From positions 62,001 through 126,000 of the forward strand of contig CAJTPU010000006.1 in the NCBI GenBank assembly GCA_910578335.1: a stretch of DNA of 64,000 nt, read 5' to 3'. A program made the position numbers and the translations under genes. Positions 31,562 through 40,598 of this stretch are shown here, piece by piece (the first letter of the stretch is position 1; each line of letters begins with the position of its first letter). The notes below the pieces were generated by a model. It was given only the letters and a program-made list of their open reading frames with translations. It did no database searches and was not told the origin of the DNA. The stretch comes from an uncultured Lachnospiraceae bacterium (GTDB taxonomy: Bacteria > Bacillota > Clostridia > Lachnospirales > Lachnospiraceae).

Positions 31562-31954
31562 ATGATAAATACCAATGCGTTTGATTATATCAACGTGCTT
31601 GACAAAGCAGCCGATGCGTCGTGGCTTCGCAATGTCGCGATTAGCAACAATATATCCAATGTCGATACACCCGGCTATAAGCGTGAGGATGTTGCGTTTG
31701 AGAGTGAACTGAAAAAGGCATTGGGCAGAAGCAGAGACACATCTAATATGGACCAGCGGGTAGCGGCAATCAGGACTTCGCAGCTAAAGCCCCGGGCTTA
31801 TACGGATTTGGTCGGCTATTCGTACCGGCTTGACGGCAACAATGTCGATATTGAGACAGAAAACGTGATGCTGGTGGAAAATCAGATAAAATATCAAGGA
31901 CTTCTTGACAGTATTACGCAGGAGTTTCTGAATTTGCAGATGGTAATGAAGTAA
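31562..31954 (+). CDS. flgB: Flagellar basal-body rod protein FlgB
   Basis: FlgB forms the proximal rod of the flagellum. The 130-residue protein has the rod-family N-terminal motif LRNVAISNNISNVDTPGYKRE and the C-terminal helix NVDIETENVMLVENQIKYQ, which pair to form the rod core helices. AGAAGGAG precedes ATG 31562. It heads the flagellar operon. Length matches the family. Confidence 0.96.
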   Translation: MINTNAFDYINVLDKAADASWLRNVAISNNISNVDTPGYKREDVAFESELKKALGRSRDTSNMDQRVAAIRTSQLKPRAYTDLVGYSYRLDGNNVDIETENVMLVENQIKYQGLLDSITQEFLNLQMVMK

Positions 31955-31990
31955 CAGACGCTTTTTATCGTAATCACAGGAGGAACAAGT

Positions 31991-32437
31991 ATGGGAATGT
32001 TTACTGCGTTTAATATCAATGCTTCCGGTCTGACCGCGCAGCGTTACAGAATGGACATTATCTCGGAGAATGTGGCAAATGCTAATACCACCAGAACGGA
32101 GGATGGTACGCCTTACAGAAGAAAGGTGGTTACTTTTGAGGAAAAGGGAGTCGGCACTTCTTTTGGCAGTGTATTCAACACAGCCAGAAACCGCTATACG
32201 GGAAACGGTGTGAAGGTAAGCAGGGTACATGAAGATACATGGAGCGAGATGAAGATGGTATACGACCCGTCTCATCCGGATGCTGACGAGAACGGATATG
32301 TGACATATCCCAATGTCAATATTATCACAGAGATGACAAATTTAATCGATGCCAGTCGCGCCTATGAGGCAAACTCTACCGCCTTTACCGCCAGCAAGTC
32401 TATGGCGATGCAGGGGCTGCAGGTAGGAGAATCCTAA
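31991..32437 (+). CDS. flgC: Flagellar basal-body rod protein FlgC
   Basis: FlgC is a proximal rod subunit that stacks with FlgB. The 148-residue protein starts MGMFTAFNINASGLTAQRYR and has the conserved MDIISENVANANTTRTEDG. It ends with the rod-type helix MTNLIDASRAYEANSTAFTA. ACAGGAGG precedes ATG 31991. It follows flgB by 36 bases. Confidence 0.96.
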   Translation: MGMFTAFNINASGLTAQRYRMDIISENVANANTTRTEDGTPYRRKVVTFEEKGVGTSFGSVFNTARNRYTGNGVKVSRVHEDTWSEMKMVYDPSHPDADENGYVTYPNVNIITEMTNLIDASRAYEANSTAFTASKSMAMQGLQVGES

Positions 32438-32492
32438 GACCGGTCTCGATATTTTTCATGTAAAAAACCGCCGTAAAAGGGCGGGATACTAA

Positions 32493-32517
32493 GAACAGTA
32501 CTTTTTGAACAGTACTT
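32493..32517 (+). repeat. Direct repeat of GAACAGTACTT upstream of fliE
   Basis: GAACAGTACTT occurs at 32493-32503 and again at 32507-32517, period 14, just before the fliE ribosome binding site. Each copy holds the palindrome AGTACT. It could be a paired operator or an RNA element; nothing more is visible. Confidence 0.6.
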
Positions 32518-32529
32518 CGGGGAGGATAT

Positions 32530-32889
32530 ATGGATATTTCAATAACACCAGCAGGCATGGGGGCTGAGACTGTCGTGCGGAATGCTAAGAGCATTGGACT
32601 GAATTCCTCTTATGGAATGGTAGGAAAGATAAAGGCAGAAGACAGCCTGTCCGCGGAAGGGACTATGTTTGAAGCGCTTTTAAATACGGCGATAAGCAAT
32701 ATCAACACAACGAACAGCTACTTGTCTGATGCAGAAAACGAAAAGATAAAATTTGCACTTGGTGAGACGGAAAACACGCATGATTTGACCATAGCCATGC
32801 AGAAAGCTTCTACAGCTCTGCAATATACGGTTTCCATCAGGGACAGACTGCTGGAAGCTTATAAAGAAATTATGAATATGCAGATTTAA
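32530..32889 (+). CDS. fliE: Flagellar hook-basal body protein FliE
   Basis: FliE joins the MS ring to the rod and is the first substrate of flagellar export. The 119-residue protein has the conserved C-terminal region: FEALLNTAISNINTTNSYLS, then THDLTIAMQKASTALQYTVS and a final RDRLLEAYKEIMNMQI. GGGGAGG precedes ATG 32530. The N-terminal 40 residues are poorly conserved, as usual. Confidence 0.94.
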   Translation: MDISITPAGMGAETVVRNAKSIGLNSSYGMVGKIKAEDSLSAEGTMFEALLNTAISNINTTNSYLSDAENEKIKFALGETENTHDLTIAMQKASTALQYTVSIRDRLLEAYKEIMNMQI

Positions 32890-32928
32890 GGCGCACCCTA
32901 AAATCTTGCGGCTTAAGGAGAAAGAATC

Positions 32929-34524
32929 ATGCCGGATAAAATCAAGGAAATTTTGGAGAAAGTCTTGGCGTGGTGGAATAAATTCACTACGAAGCAGAAG
33001 ACAATTATTATTGGCGTTACCGCAGTGGTGATTTTTACCTTTGCGATGCTGATAAGTGTTTTTACAAAACCGCAGTACATACAGTGGCAGCAGTGTACAA
33101 CGACTGCGGAATCTGCGGAAATTATCGAAATTTTAAAAAGCAATAATGTATCATATCAGGTGTCCAATGACGGTCTAAGCATTAAGGTAAAGTCTACGCA
33201 GGTATCCATAGCAAATTTGGCGCTGGGTGCGGCAGGTTACGTGCCGGACGATTATTCCATCAAAGATGCCCTGTCCGGCGGCTTTTCCACGACGCAGTCC
33301 AACATTGACAGACAATGGCAGTACTATATGGAGCGGAAGCTGGCAAGGGACATCGCCGCACTGGATTCTGTCAAAAGCGCAGTCGTTACGCTGGATTTGC
33401 CGAAGCAGACAGGAACGTTAATTGATTCCGGCGAGGAAGCAAGCGCCTGGATTCAGTTGACGCTTCAGGATAAATTCACATCAGAACAGGCAGCTACCGT
33501 GGCGCGCGCCGTTGCCACCGGTTTGGGTAACAGCTCCACGGCGAATATTACGATTGTGGACAACAATGCCAATCTTTTGTTTTCCGGTGAAGAAGATTAT
33601 TCGACAGCGGGCGTGGCAAACAATATGTTTGAGCTTCGCGCACAGGCGGAGACCAAGGTGGGAGCGGACGTCAAGAAGGTGCTGGTAGGCTCCCAGCAGT
33701 TTGACATGATAGAAGTGGCGTGCCGCCTGAATATTGATTTTGCAGAATACCAGCGCACCATACATGAATATTATGCCAATGCAAACAGGGATGAAGGTAT
33801 GCTCGCCCACAGGGAAAGCGCTGAGGATGAAAATACCAACGGCGCCGGCGGGCTTCCGGGAACGGATTCCAATGACGAGCAGACCTACCAGTTTCAGAAC
33901 GGCACGAATTCGGAGAGCTCATCCAGTCAGATGCTGGAGGATTTTCTGCCTAATGAGCTCATCAGTGTGGAGAACCTGCCGCCCGGCATCATCAATTACG
34001 GCGATTCTTCTCTTGCGCTGACGGCAATTACCTTTAACACACTGACCGAAGAGGATGCAAAAAACAGAGGGCTTTTGGATGGCGTTTCATGGGAAGAGTA
34101 CAAAGCGACCCACAGCGAGGACATAAAGCTTGAGGTAGATGAAGACTTTTACCACATTGTAGCGAACGCAACGGGGATTCCGCAGGAAAACATTACCATA
34201 CTGGCATATCAGCGCCCGCAGTTTATCGACAGAGTAGGGATTGCAGTCAGTGCGACCGATATATTATCCATCGTCCTGATTGTGATTATTCTGGCGCTGC
34301 TTGCTTTTGTGGTTATCAGGAGTATGGCGGGCAGGAAGGAAACAGAGCAGGAGGAAGAGCTCTCTGTGGAGAATCTGCTGCAGTCCACACCGGAGCAGAG
34401 TCTGGAGGATATCGAAGTAGAGTCCAAGTCTGAGACCAGAAAGATGATAGAAAAGTTTGTAGACGAGAATCCGGAGGCGGTGGCAAATCTTTTGCGCAAC
34501 TGGCTGAACGAGGATTGGGGATAG
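32929..34524 (+). CDS. fliF: Flagellar M-ring protein FliF
   Basis: FliF builds the MS ring in the cytoplasmic membrane. The 531-residue protein has a first transmembrane helix near residues 25-44, ring-building domains with NVSYQVSNDGLSIKVKS and ALDSVKSAVVTLDLPKQ, a second transmembrane helix near 445-465 and a cytoplasmic FliG-binding tail ending LLRNWLNEDWG. A Ser/Asn/Gly-rich stretch near residues 300-335 is the usual variable part. AAGGAG precedes ATG 32929. Confidence 0.96.
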   Translation: MPDKIKEILEKVLAWWNKFTTKQKTIIIGVTAVVIFTFAMLISVFTKPQYIQWQQCTTTAESAEIIEILKSNNVSYQVSNDGLSIKVKSTQVSIANLALGAAGYVPDDYSIKDALSGGFSTTQSNIDRQWQYYMERKLARDIAALDSVKSAVVTLDLPKQTGTLIDSGEEASAWIQLTLQDKFTSEQAATVARAVATGLGNSSTANITIVDNNANLLFSGEEDYSTAGVANNMFELRAQAETKVGADVKKVLVGSQQFDMIEVACRLNIDFAEYQRTIHEYYANANRDEGMLAHRESAEDENTNGAGGLPGTDSNDEQTYQFQNGTNSESSSSQMLEDFLPNELISVENLPPGIINYGDSSLALTAITFNTLTEEDAKNRGLLDGVSWEEYKATHSEDIKLEVDEDFYHIVANATGIPQENITILAYQRPQFIDRVGIAVSATDILSIVLIVIILALLAFVVIRSMAGRKETEQEEELSVENLLQSTPEQSLEDIEVESKSETRKMIEKFVDENPEAVANLLRNWLNEDWG

Positions 34525-34570
34525 GTCTGATAAAAGACAGAAAGCATAAAAGAAAGGGATGGTGTCCGGC

Positions 34571-35590
34571 ATGGCAAGAGCAACAACGGATGAGAAGCTG
34601 GGCGGATTGCAGAAAGCCGCCATATTACTGATTTCTCTGGGACCGGAACGTTCAGCGGGCGTGTTTAAGCATTTGAAGGAGGAAGAAATTGAAGAGCTGA
34701 CTTTGGAGATTGCCAATACCCGAAGCATAACGCCGCAGACAAAGGAAGCGGTTATCAATGAGTTTTATGAGGTGTGCCTGGCGCAGCAGTATATTGCAGA
34801 AGGCGGTATTTCCTATGCGAAGGAACTGCTGGAGAATGCGCTCGGCAGCGATAAGGCGATGGAGGTTATCGGCAAGCTGACGGCATCCTTGCAGGTGAAG
34901 CCTTTTGAGTTTGTGCGTAAGACGGAGCCTTCACAGCTCTTAAACTTTATACAGGATGAGCATCCGCAGACCATTGCCCTTATTTTGTCGTACCTTTCTC
35001 CTGCACAGGCGGCGCAGATTATTTCGGCGCTTTCTCCTGACAGGCAGGCGGATGTGGCGAAACGTATTGCGACGATGGACCGAACCAGCCCGGATGTGAT
35101 AAAGGAAGTGGAGAAAGTGCTGGAATCCAAGCTGTCCTCACTGGTAAATCAGGATTACACCATTGTCGGCGGTGTGGACTCGGTAGTGGAAATTTTGAAC
35201 ACCGTAGACCGTGGAACAGAAAAGCATATTATGGAAACGCTGGAAATCGAAGAGCCGGAGCTGGCAGACGAAATCCGCAAAAAGATGTTTGTGTTCGAGG
35301 ATATCCTGCTTTTGGACGACAGGGCGATTCAGAGAGTGCTGCGTGACGTGGATAACAACGATTTGGCGATTGCCTTAAAGAATGCAAACGACCAGGTACA
35401 GGGCGCAATATTCAACAACTTGTCGAAGCGTCTTGCCGTTATGATAAAGGAAGACATGGAATTTATGGGTCCGGTACGTATGAAGGACGTGGAAGAGGCT
35501 CAGCAGAAGATTGTAAATATTATCAGAAAACTGGAAGATGCAGGGGAGATTGTCATTTCCAGAGGCGGAGGAGATGAGATAGTTGTCTAA
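34571..35590 (+). CDS. fliG: Flagellar motor switch protein FliG
   Basis: FliG is the rotor protein that interacts with the MotA stator. The 339-residue protein starts MARATTDEKLGGLQKAAILL, has EHPQTIALILSYLSPAQAAQ in the middle domain and a C-terminal domain with IRKKMFVFEDILLLDDRAIQ, which holds the charged torque helix. ATG 34571 gives the family length of about 340 residues; an upstream ATG 34559 abuts its own site and adds four residues. The 3' end overlaps fliH. Confidence 0.94.
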   Translation: MARATTDEKLGGLQKAAILLISLGPERSAGVFKHLKEEEIEELTLEIANTRSITPQTKEAVINEFYEVCLAQQYIAEGGISYAKELLENALGSDKAMEVIGKLTASLQVKPFEFVRKTEPSQLLNFIQDEHPQTIALILSYLSPAQAAQIISALSPDRQADVAKRIATMDRTSPDVIKEVEKVLESKLSSLVNQDYTIVGGVDSVVEILNTVDRGTEKHIMETLEIEEPELADEIRKKMFVFEDILLLDDRAIQRVLRDVDNNDLAIALKNANDQVQGAIFNNLSKRLAVMIKEDMEFMGPVRMKDVEEAQQKIVNIIRKLEDAGEIVISRGGGDEIVV

Positions 35591-36485
35591 TTTATATAAG
35601 AGTGCGGGCATATCTCTGGCTGCGGATACGCCTCGTGTCATTGACAGTAACGCTCTTGCCGCCGAGAGAGCCGCTGCCGAAAAAGCGCTTGCAGAAAAAG
35701 AGAGCAGGGAAAAGCGGACAGTTCCTTTGCCGGAGGATGAGGACGGCTTTTCACAGGGACTTTCCGCAGTGATTCTGGATAACCTGACGGAGGACCTTGA
35801 GAATGGCAGGGAGGCTTCCGCCGCAGCGCAGGAGGAGGAAATCAACCGGCAGGGCGGGCAGGTGATACAGGAGGCAAAGGAGCGTGCGGAGCGTCTTGCG
35901 GAGGAGATGAAACAGCAGGCGCAGTTTGAAATTGAAAATATGAAAAAAGAAGCCGCTGACAGGCTGACTGTGGAGCGGGAAAGAATTCTGATGGAGACGA
36001 GGGAGCTTGGCTATCAGGACGGACTGGACGAGGGAAAGAAGGAGATTGATGCAATCAGGCAGGAGCTTGCGGCACAGCGCCGGCAGCTTGAGGCGCAGTA
36101 CGATTCCTTGATAGAAAATCTGGAGCCCCAGTTTATAGATACCCTGACCGGTATCTATGAACATATTTTTCATGTGGAGCTTTCGGGCTACAGGGATATT
36201 GTTGTACACCTGATTGCGGATACGCTGCGCAAGACGGACGGTGCCAAGGATTATATTGTCCATGTGTCAAAGGAGGATTATCCTTACGTCAGTATGCAGA
36301 AAAAACAGCTTATGGCAGGAACGGGCGCTTCTCTCTTAGAAGTGGTGGAGGACATTACGCTTTCTAAAAATCAGGCGCTGATAGAAACGGACGGCGGTAT
36401 TTATGACTGCAGTCTGGGAACGCAGCTACATGAGCTTGGCAAAAAGTTACGGCTTTTATCCTATGAAAAACCTGTTGGAGAATGA
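35583..36485 (+). CDS. fliH: Flagellar assembly protein FliH
   Basis: FliH binds and regulates the export ATPase FliI. The 300-residue protein has a charged N-terminal half, with a long Glu/Ala/Lys/Arg coiled coil (about residues 75-180) and a FliH/V-ATPase E-like C-terminal domain with FIDTLTGIYEHIFHVEL and DCSLGTQLHELGKKLRLL. The start is TTG 35583, overlapping the fliG stop by eight bases; GGAGGAG lies nine bases upstream. The stop overlaps the fliI start. Confidence 0.88.
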   Translation: MSNLYKSAGISLAADTPRVIDSNALAAERAAAEKALAEKESREKRTVPLPEDEDGFSQGLSAVILDNLTEDLENGREASAAAQEEEINRQGGQVIQEAKERAERLAEEMKQQAQFEIENMKKEAADRLTVERERILMETRELGYQDGLDEGKKEIDAIRQELAAQRRQLEAQYDSLIENLEPQFIDTLTGIYEHIFHVELSGYRDIVVHLIADTLRKTDGAKDYIVHVSKEDYPYVSMQKKQLMAGTGASLLEVVEDITLSKNQALIETDGGIYDCSLGTQLHELGKKLRLLSYEKPVGE

Positions 36486-37807
36486 GCGTGCAGACATTAA
36501 CGGTAGATTTTCTGAAATATCAAAAACTGAAAGAAGAGAACTATTTTCATAAGCTTGGCAAAGTAGTGAATGTGGTCGGGCTGACCGTGGAATCGGCAGG
36601 ACCGGATGCAAAACTGGGAGATATATGTTCCATTTTTCCGGAAGGAGAAGACGCGAAACCGGTTATGGCGGAGGTTGTGGGTTTTAAGGATAAGAAAACC
36701 CTTCTCATGCCCTACGAAGCGGTGGACGGCATCGGATTAAATTGTCTGGTACAGAATCTGGGGGTTCCCTTAAGTGTGGAAGTGAGTGACGGCATGCTTG
36801 GCATGACGCTTGACGGGCTTGGCAGGCCTACGGACGGTACGGCGCTTCCCCGGGGCAGGAATTATCCGGTCGAGGCGATGCCGCCGGACCCTATGCACAG
36901 GGCAATTATCGACGAAGTACTTACGCTGGGCGTCAAGGCGGTAGACGGGCTTTTGACAGTGGGCAAGGGGCAGAGAATCGGTATTTTTGCCGGCTCCGGC
37001 GTAGGAAAGTCAACCCTGATGGGTATGTTTGCGAGGAATACCAAAGCGGATATCAATGTGATTGCGCTGATTGGAGAGCGCGGCAGGGAGGTTCGCGAAT
37101 TTATAGAAAGAGATTTGGGCGAGGAGGGTATGCGCCGTTCCGTGGTTGTAGTGGCAACCTCGGATAAGCCCGCACTGGAACGAAATAAGGCAGCCAAGAC
37201 GGCGACTGCTATTGCAGAGTATTTTAGAGACAAGGGCAAGGATGTTCTTCTGATGATGGATTCCCTTACCCGTTTTTCTATGGCACAAAGAGAAATCGGA
37301 CTGGCGAGCGGGGAGCCCCCCGTATCAAGAGGATACCCTCCCAGTGTGTATGCGGAGATGCCAAAGCTCTTAGAGCGTGCCGGCAGGTCTGAGAAGGGCT
37401 CCATTACCGGGTTGTACACGGTGCTGGTAGACGGAGACGACTTCAACGAGCCGATTACCGATACGGCACGAAGTATTCTGGACGGGCATATTGTGCTTGA
37501 CAGAAAGTTAGGGCATAAGAATCATTATCCGGCGATTGACGTGCTGCAGAGTATTTCAAGATGTATGAGTCAGATTGTGGACCGGGACCATAAAAAGCTG
37601 GCGGGCAAGTTGAAAAGCGTGCTCGCTACTTATAATGAGGCGGAGGATTTGATTAACATCGGCGCCTATAAGGCGGGCAGCAATCCGGCGATTGACATGG
37701 CAATTCAAAAAATTGACGCAGTGAACAGCTTTTTGTGTCAGGAAGTAGATGAAAAATTCGATTACGGGCAGACTTGTGAGCTGCTAAAGCAGTTGTTTGA
37801 GGCGTAA
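36482..37807 (+). CDS. fliI: Flagellar export ATPase FliI
   Basis: FliI is the F1-beta-like ATPase of flagellar type III export. The 441-residue protein has Walker A in IFAGSGVGKSTLMGMFAR, then IALIGERGREVREFIE, Walker B in KDVLLMMDSLTRFSMAQREI, and GEPPVSRGYPPSVYAEMPKL followed by GSITGLYTVLVDGDD. It overlaps the fliH stop by four bases (ATGA), which suggests coupling. Length matches the family. Confidence 0.97.
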   Translation: MSVQTLTVDFLKYQKLKEENYFHKLGKVVNVVGLTVESAGPDAKLGDICSIFPEGEDAKPVMAEVVGFKDKKTLLMPYEAVDGIGLNCLVQNLGVPLSVEVSDGMLGMTLDGLGRPTDGTALPRGRNYPVEAMPPDPMHRAIIDEVLTLGVKAVDGLLTVGKGQRIGIFAGSGVGKSTLMGMFARNTKADINVIALIGERGREVREFIERDLGEEGMRRSVVVVATSDKPALERNKAAKTATAIAEYFRDKGKDVLLMMDSLTRFSMAQREIGLASGEPPVSRGYPPSVYAEMPKLLERAGRSEKGSITGLYTVLVDGDDFNEPITDTARSILDGHIVLDRKLGHKNHYPAIDVLQSISRCMSQIVDRDHKKLAGKLKSVLATYNEAEDLINIGAYKAGSNPAIDMAIQKIDAVNSFLCQEVDEKFDYGQTCELLKQLFEA

Positions 37808-37820
37808 AGGACAGGGTAAA

Positions 37821-38288
37821 ATGGCAAGGTTCAAATATCGGATGCAGAGTCTTTTGGACATCAAGTCAAAGCTGGAAACGCAGGCAAAGCAGGAATTTGC
37901 GGCGGCGAAGATGGCGCTTGACATTGAAAATGAGAGGCTTGAGGAGCTGAAGAAGCGAAAAGCCTTTTATGAGGCGGAAGCGGAAGCGCTTTTACACGGC
38001 GCCCTGCAGGTACAAAAAATCAGGGACAGTAAGACGGCGGTTTTAAAAATGGAGGACTACATTGTCATCCAGAAGCAGCAGATACGGGTGGCGGAAGCAA
38101 AGGTGGAGGCTGCAAGGCAGAAGCTGACAGGACTTATGCAGGAGAGAAAAATGCATGAAAAGCTGAAAGAACATGCTTTTGAGGCGTTTATGCAGGATGA
38201 GAAAAAGCGTGAAGGCAAGGAAGTTGATGAACTGACCAGTTATACATATGGACAGCGGATACAGGAAAGAGAAAAACGAAAGGGCTGA
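37821..38288 (+). CDS. fliJ: Flagellar export chaperone FliJ
   Basis: FliJ is a soluble antiparallel coiled coil that fits into the FliI ring and links it to FlhA. The 155-residue product is almost wholly helical with high Lys, Glu, Gln and Ala; MARFKYRMQSLLDIKSKLET at the N-terminus is typical. ATG 37821 follows AAAGGACAGGG; an in-frame TTG at 37797 would overlap fliI. Position right after fliI supports the call. Confidence 0.88.
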   Translation: MARFKYRMQSLLDIKSKLETQAKQEFAAAKMALDIENERLEELKKRKAFYEAEAEALLHGALQVQKIRDSKTAVLKMEDYIVIQKQQIRVAEAKVEAARQKLTGLMQERKMHEKLKEHAFEAFMQDEKKREGKEVDELTSYTYGQRIQEREKRKG

Positions 38289-38293
38289 CGGCT

Positions 38294-39145
38294 ATGGCAA
38301 GAGAAGTAGATTCTTTTACAGTAGAAAAGAAGAAGCTGCAGGATGAGAAGAAAAAACTGAAATCAGAGCAGAAGAGTCATAAAAAAGAGGCAAAAAAACG
38401 CGCAAAGGAAATTGCGGCACAGGAAGCTGAGCTTGCAGAAGACGAAGAGGGCGGCGGTATTTTTACCTTTCTTGCCACGCTTGCCATTATTGCCGTGTGG
38501 ATTGGCATTGTCTGCGTTGTCATCAAGCTGGACGTGGGCGGATTCGGCTCGAATGTGCTGCGCCCGCTGTTAAAGGATGTACCGGTGATAAACAAGATAC
38601 TGCCAGCAGAAGAGGCAAAAAAGCCTTCGCAGTCCGATGGAAACGGCGGCTATACCAGTGAGAAGGATGAGGAAATCTTAAGACTGGAGCAGGAGATACA
38701 GCGCCTTCAGACAGAGAATCTGGAAAAGGATGAGCAGATAGCCAACTTACAGGCGGAGAATGTGCGCCTGCAAAGCTTTGAGAGTATGCAGACGGAATTC
38801 CAGCGCGTCAAGACGGAGTTTTTTGAGAATGTCGTGTACGCAGAGAACGGACCGGGAGCGGAGGAGTACAAGAAATATTATGAAGCTATGGACCCGGCGA
38901 CGGCGGAATACCTTTACAAGCAGGTAGTGGCGCAGATGGAAGAGGACAGGGAGATTGTGGAGGCGGCGGAAACCTATTCCGCAATGAAGCCGGCTCAGGC
39001 GGCAAAGATTTTTGACGGCATGACAAGCGACCTGAATCTGGTGGCGCGCATCTTAGGCGCCATGAGCACGGAGGACAGAGGCAAGATTTTAGGCGCGATG
39101 GATGCAGAGGTGGCGGCAAAGGTCACCAAAATAATGATTCCGTAG
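38294..39145 (+). CDS. MotE-like flagellar protein (membrane helix, coiled coil, MgtE N-domain)
   Basis: The 283-residue protein has a highly charged N-terminal coiled coil (1-50), a transmembrane helix (about 56-80), a second coiled coil (about 122-170) and a C-terminal MgtE-N-type helical domain with ETYSAMKPAQAAKIFDGM, LVARILGAMSTEDRGKILGA. This is the layout of MotE, a chaperone for the stator protein MotC in some bacteria, and of related proteins encoded after fliJ in Firmicutes. It begins five bases after fliJ. The precise role here is uncertain. Confidence 0.72.
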   Translation: MAREVDSFTVEKKKLQDEKKKLKSEQKSHKKEAKKRAKEIAAQEAELAEDEEGGGIFTFLATLAIIAVWIGIVCVVIKLDVGGFGSNVLRPLLKDVPVINKILPAEEAKKPSQSDGNGGYTSEKDEEILRLEQEIQRLQTENLEKDEQIANLQAENVRLQSFESMQTEFQRVKTEFFENVVYAENGPGAEEYKKYYEAMDPATAEYLYKQVVAQMEEDREIVEAAETYSAMKPAQAAKIFDGMTSDLNLVARILGAMSTEDRGKILGAMDAEVAAKVTKIMIP

Positions 39146-39224
39146 GCTTAAGCCATTGCGGCTTTTGACCGATATATAAGTAGGTATGTCAGTACCTTGA
39201 AAATTGAAGAGAGGAGGAATGCAA

Positions 39225-40583
39225 ATGACAAGTACACCTGTAAGTGCAAGTACAAAAGTCCCTTTTATGGGAAGTGCGACAGCGGGCGTACAGGCATCAA
39301 GCGATGTGACAGGCACCTTTTCCAGTATGCTGCAAAGCCAGAAAAGCGATGTGAAAGCCGTAAAGCCGGAAAGCACACCCCGCACGCAGGTAAAAGGGCG
39401 GGACGACAGGATTTCCGAAAAGGAAGTTTCCGAGAGCGGGAATGACAATGAAAAGCTGTCCCCCGAGGAAGAAGCAGAGCAGGCGGAGAAAGCTGTCGAT
39501 GCAGCGGCGGCAATGATGCTGACACAGACGGCGGAGACGCTTCACATCACGGTAGAGGAAGTACAGGAGCTGTTAAGCGGGCTTGATATGACGGAAGCGG
39601 ACCTGTTAAATCCGGAAGGGCTGAAGGCAGTGGTTTTGGCGGCGGCGGGCGAGACAGATGCCTGCAGTTTCATGACCAATGAGGAGCTGATGGCGGACCT
39701 AAAGGAGCTTCAGGGCTCTCTTGCGGAAGTAATGACGCAAGCGTCAGAGGCAACAGGGCTTGATGCAGAAACGGTGGCGGTTCTTTTTGAAAACGCCGGT
39801 ATGCAGGAAACACAGGCAGCCGTAAGTGAGACGGTTGTGGCAGCAGAGCCGGTACTTTCCGCACAGGAAGAAGCAGAGCCGGAACCGGTAGAGGAAGGCA
39901 GTGAGGTACATACGGAGCAGAGCCTTGTAAAAGGCAGCGGTACCAAAGAGGACGGCGCACAGATTATGCTGGAGAGAAGTCTTGCGGGCAGAGAAGCCGG
40001 CAGCGGAGAAGAAAAGCCTTTGGCAGGTGAGACACCGCAGAACCCGTTTATGCAGAACGTGCAGGTTCACGCAGCGCAGGAGACGGCACAGACGACGGAA
40101 ACGACAGCAGTATTCCGACCGGATACCGAGTTGATTATGAATCAGATTACCGATTACATGAAGGCACAGGTATCGGAGGGGATGTCCGAATTGGAAATGC
40201 AGCTTCATCCGGAAAGCCTTGGCAGCCTGCATGTACGGCTGATTGCCAAGGAAGGTATGGTGACAGCGCAGTTTACGGCACAAAATGATGCGGTGAAGGC
40301 AGCGCTGGAGAGCCAGATGATTCAGCTCCAGGAAACTTTTGAGGAGCAGGGCGTCAGGGTGGAAGCCATTGAGGTTATGGTGGCGAGCCACAAATTTGAC
40401 AGAAACTTAAGCCAGAACAGCGGACAGCAGGAAAGCGCGTCTGACAGGCAGCCGGCAAGGGCAAAGGTCAGAAGACTGAATCTGGGCGATGAAACGCTGG
40501 AAGAGGAAAATCTGGATGCAGAGGAACAGCTTGCGGCAGATATTATGCGACAAAACGGCGGCACCGTAGATTATATGGCTTAA
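39225..40583 (+). CDS. fliK: Flagellar hook-length control protein FliK
   Basis: FliK measures hook length and switches export specificity. The 452-residue protein is low-complexity and rich in Glu, Ala, Thr and Gln for about 300 residues, as in other FliK proteins. The C-terminal domain is the Flg_hook type: SELEMQLHPESLGSLHVRLI, EGMVTAQFTAQNDAVKAAL and FEEQGVRVEAIEVMVASH. AGGAGG seven bases upstream supports ATG 39225; TTG 39204 and ATG 39219 are in frame but badly spaced. It lies 79 bases after the MotE-like gene. Confidence 0.9.
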   Translation: MTSTPVSASTKVPFMGSATAGVQASSDVTGTFSSMLQSQKSDVKAVKPESTPRTQVKGRDDRISEKEVSESGNDNEKLSPEEEAEQAEKAVDAAAAMMLTQTAETLHITVEEVQELLSGLDMTEADLLNPEGLKAVVLAAAGETDACSFMTNEELMADLKELQGSLAEVMTQASEATGLDAETVAVLFENAGMQETQAAVSETVVAAEPVLSAQEEAEPEPVEEGSEVHTEQSLVKGSGTKEDGAQIMLERSLAGREAGSGEEKPLAGETPQNPFMQNVQVHAAQETAQTTETTAVFRPDTELIMNQITDYMKAQVSEGMSELEMQLHPESLGSLHVRLIAKEGMVTAQFTAQNDAVKAALESQMIQLQETFEEQGVRVEAIEVMVASHKFDRNLSQNSGQQESASDRQPARAKVRRLNLGDETLEEENLDAEEQLAADIMRQNGGTVDYMA

Positions 40584-40598
40584 AAAGAGAAAGGAGTG

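Noticed and set aside
39265..39545. Open frames antisense to fliK and other flagellar genes
   Set aside because: They have no ribosome binding sites and lie opposite well-supported genes with normal codon patterns.
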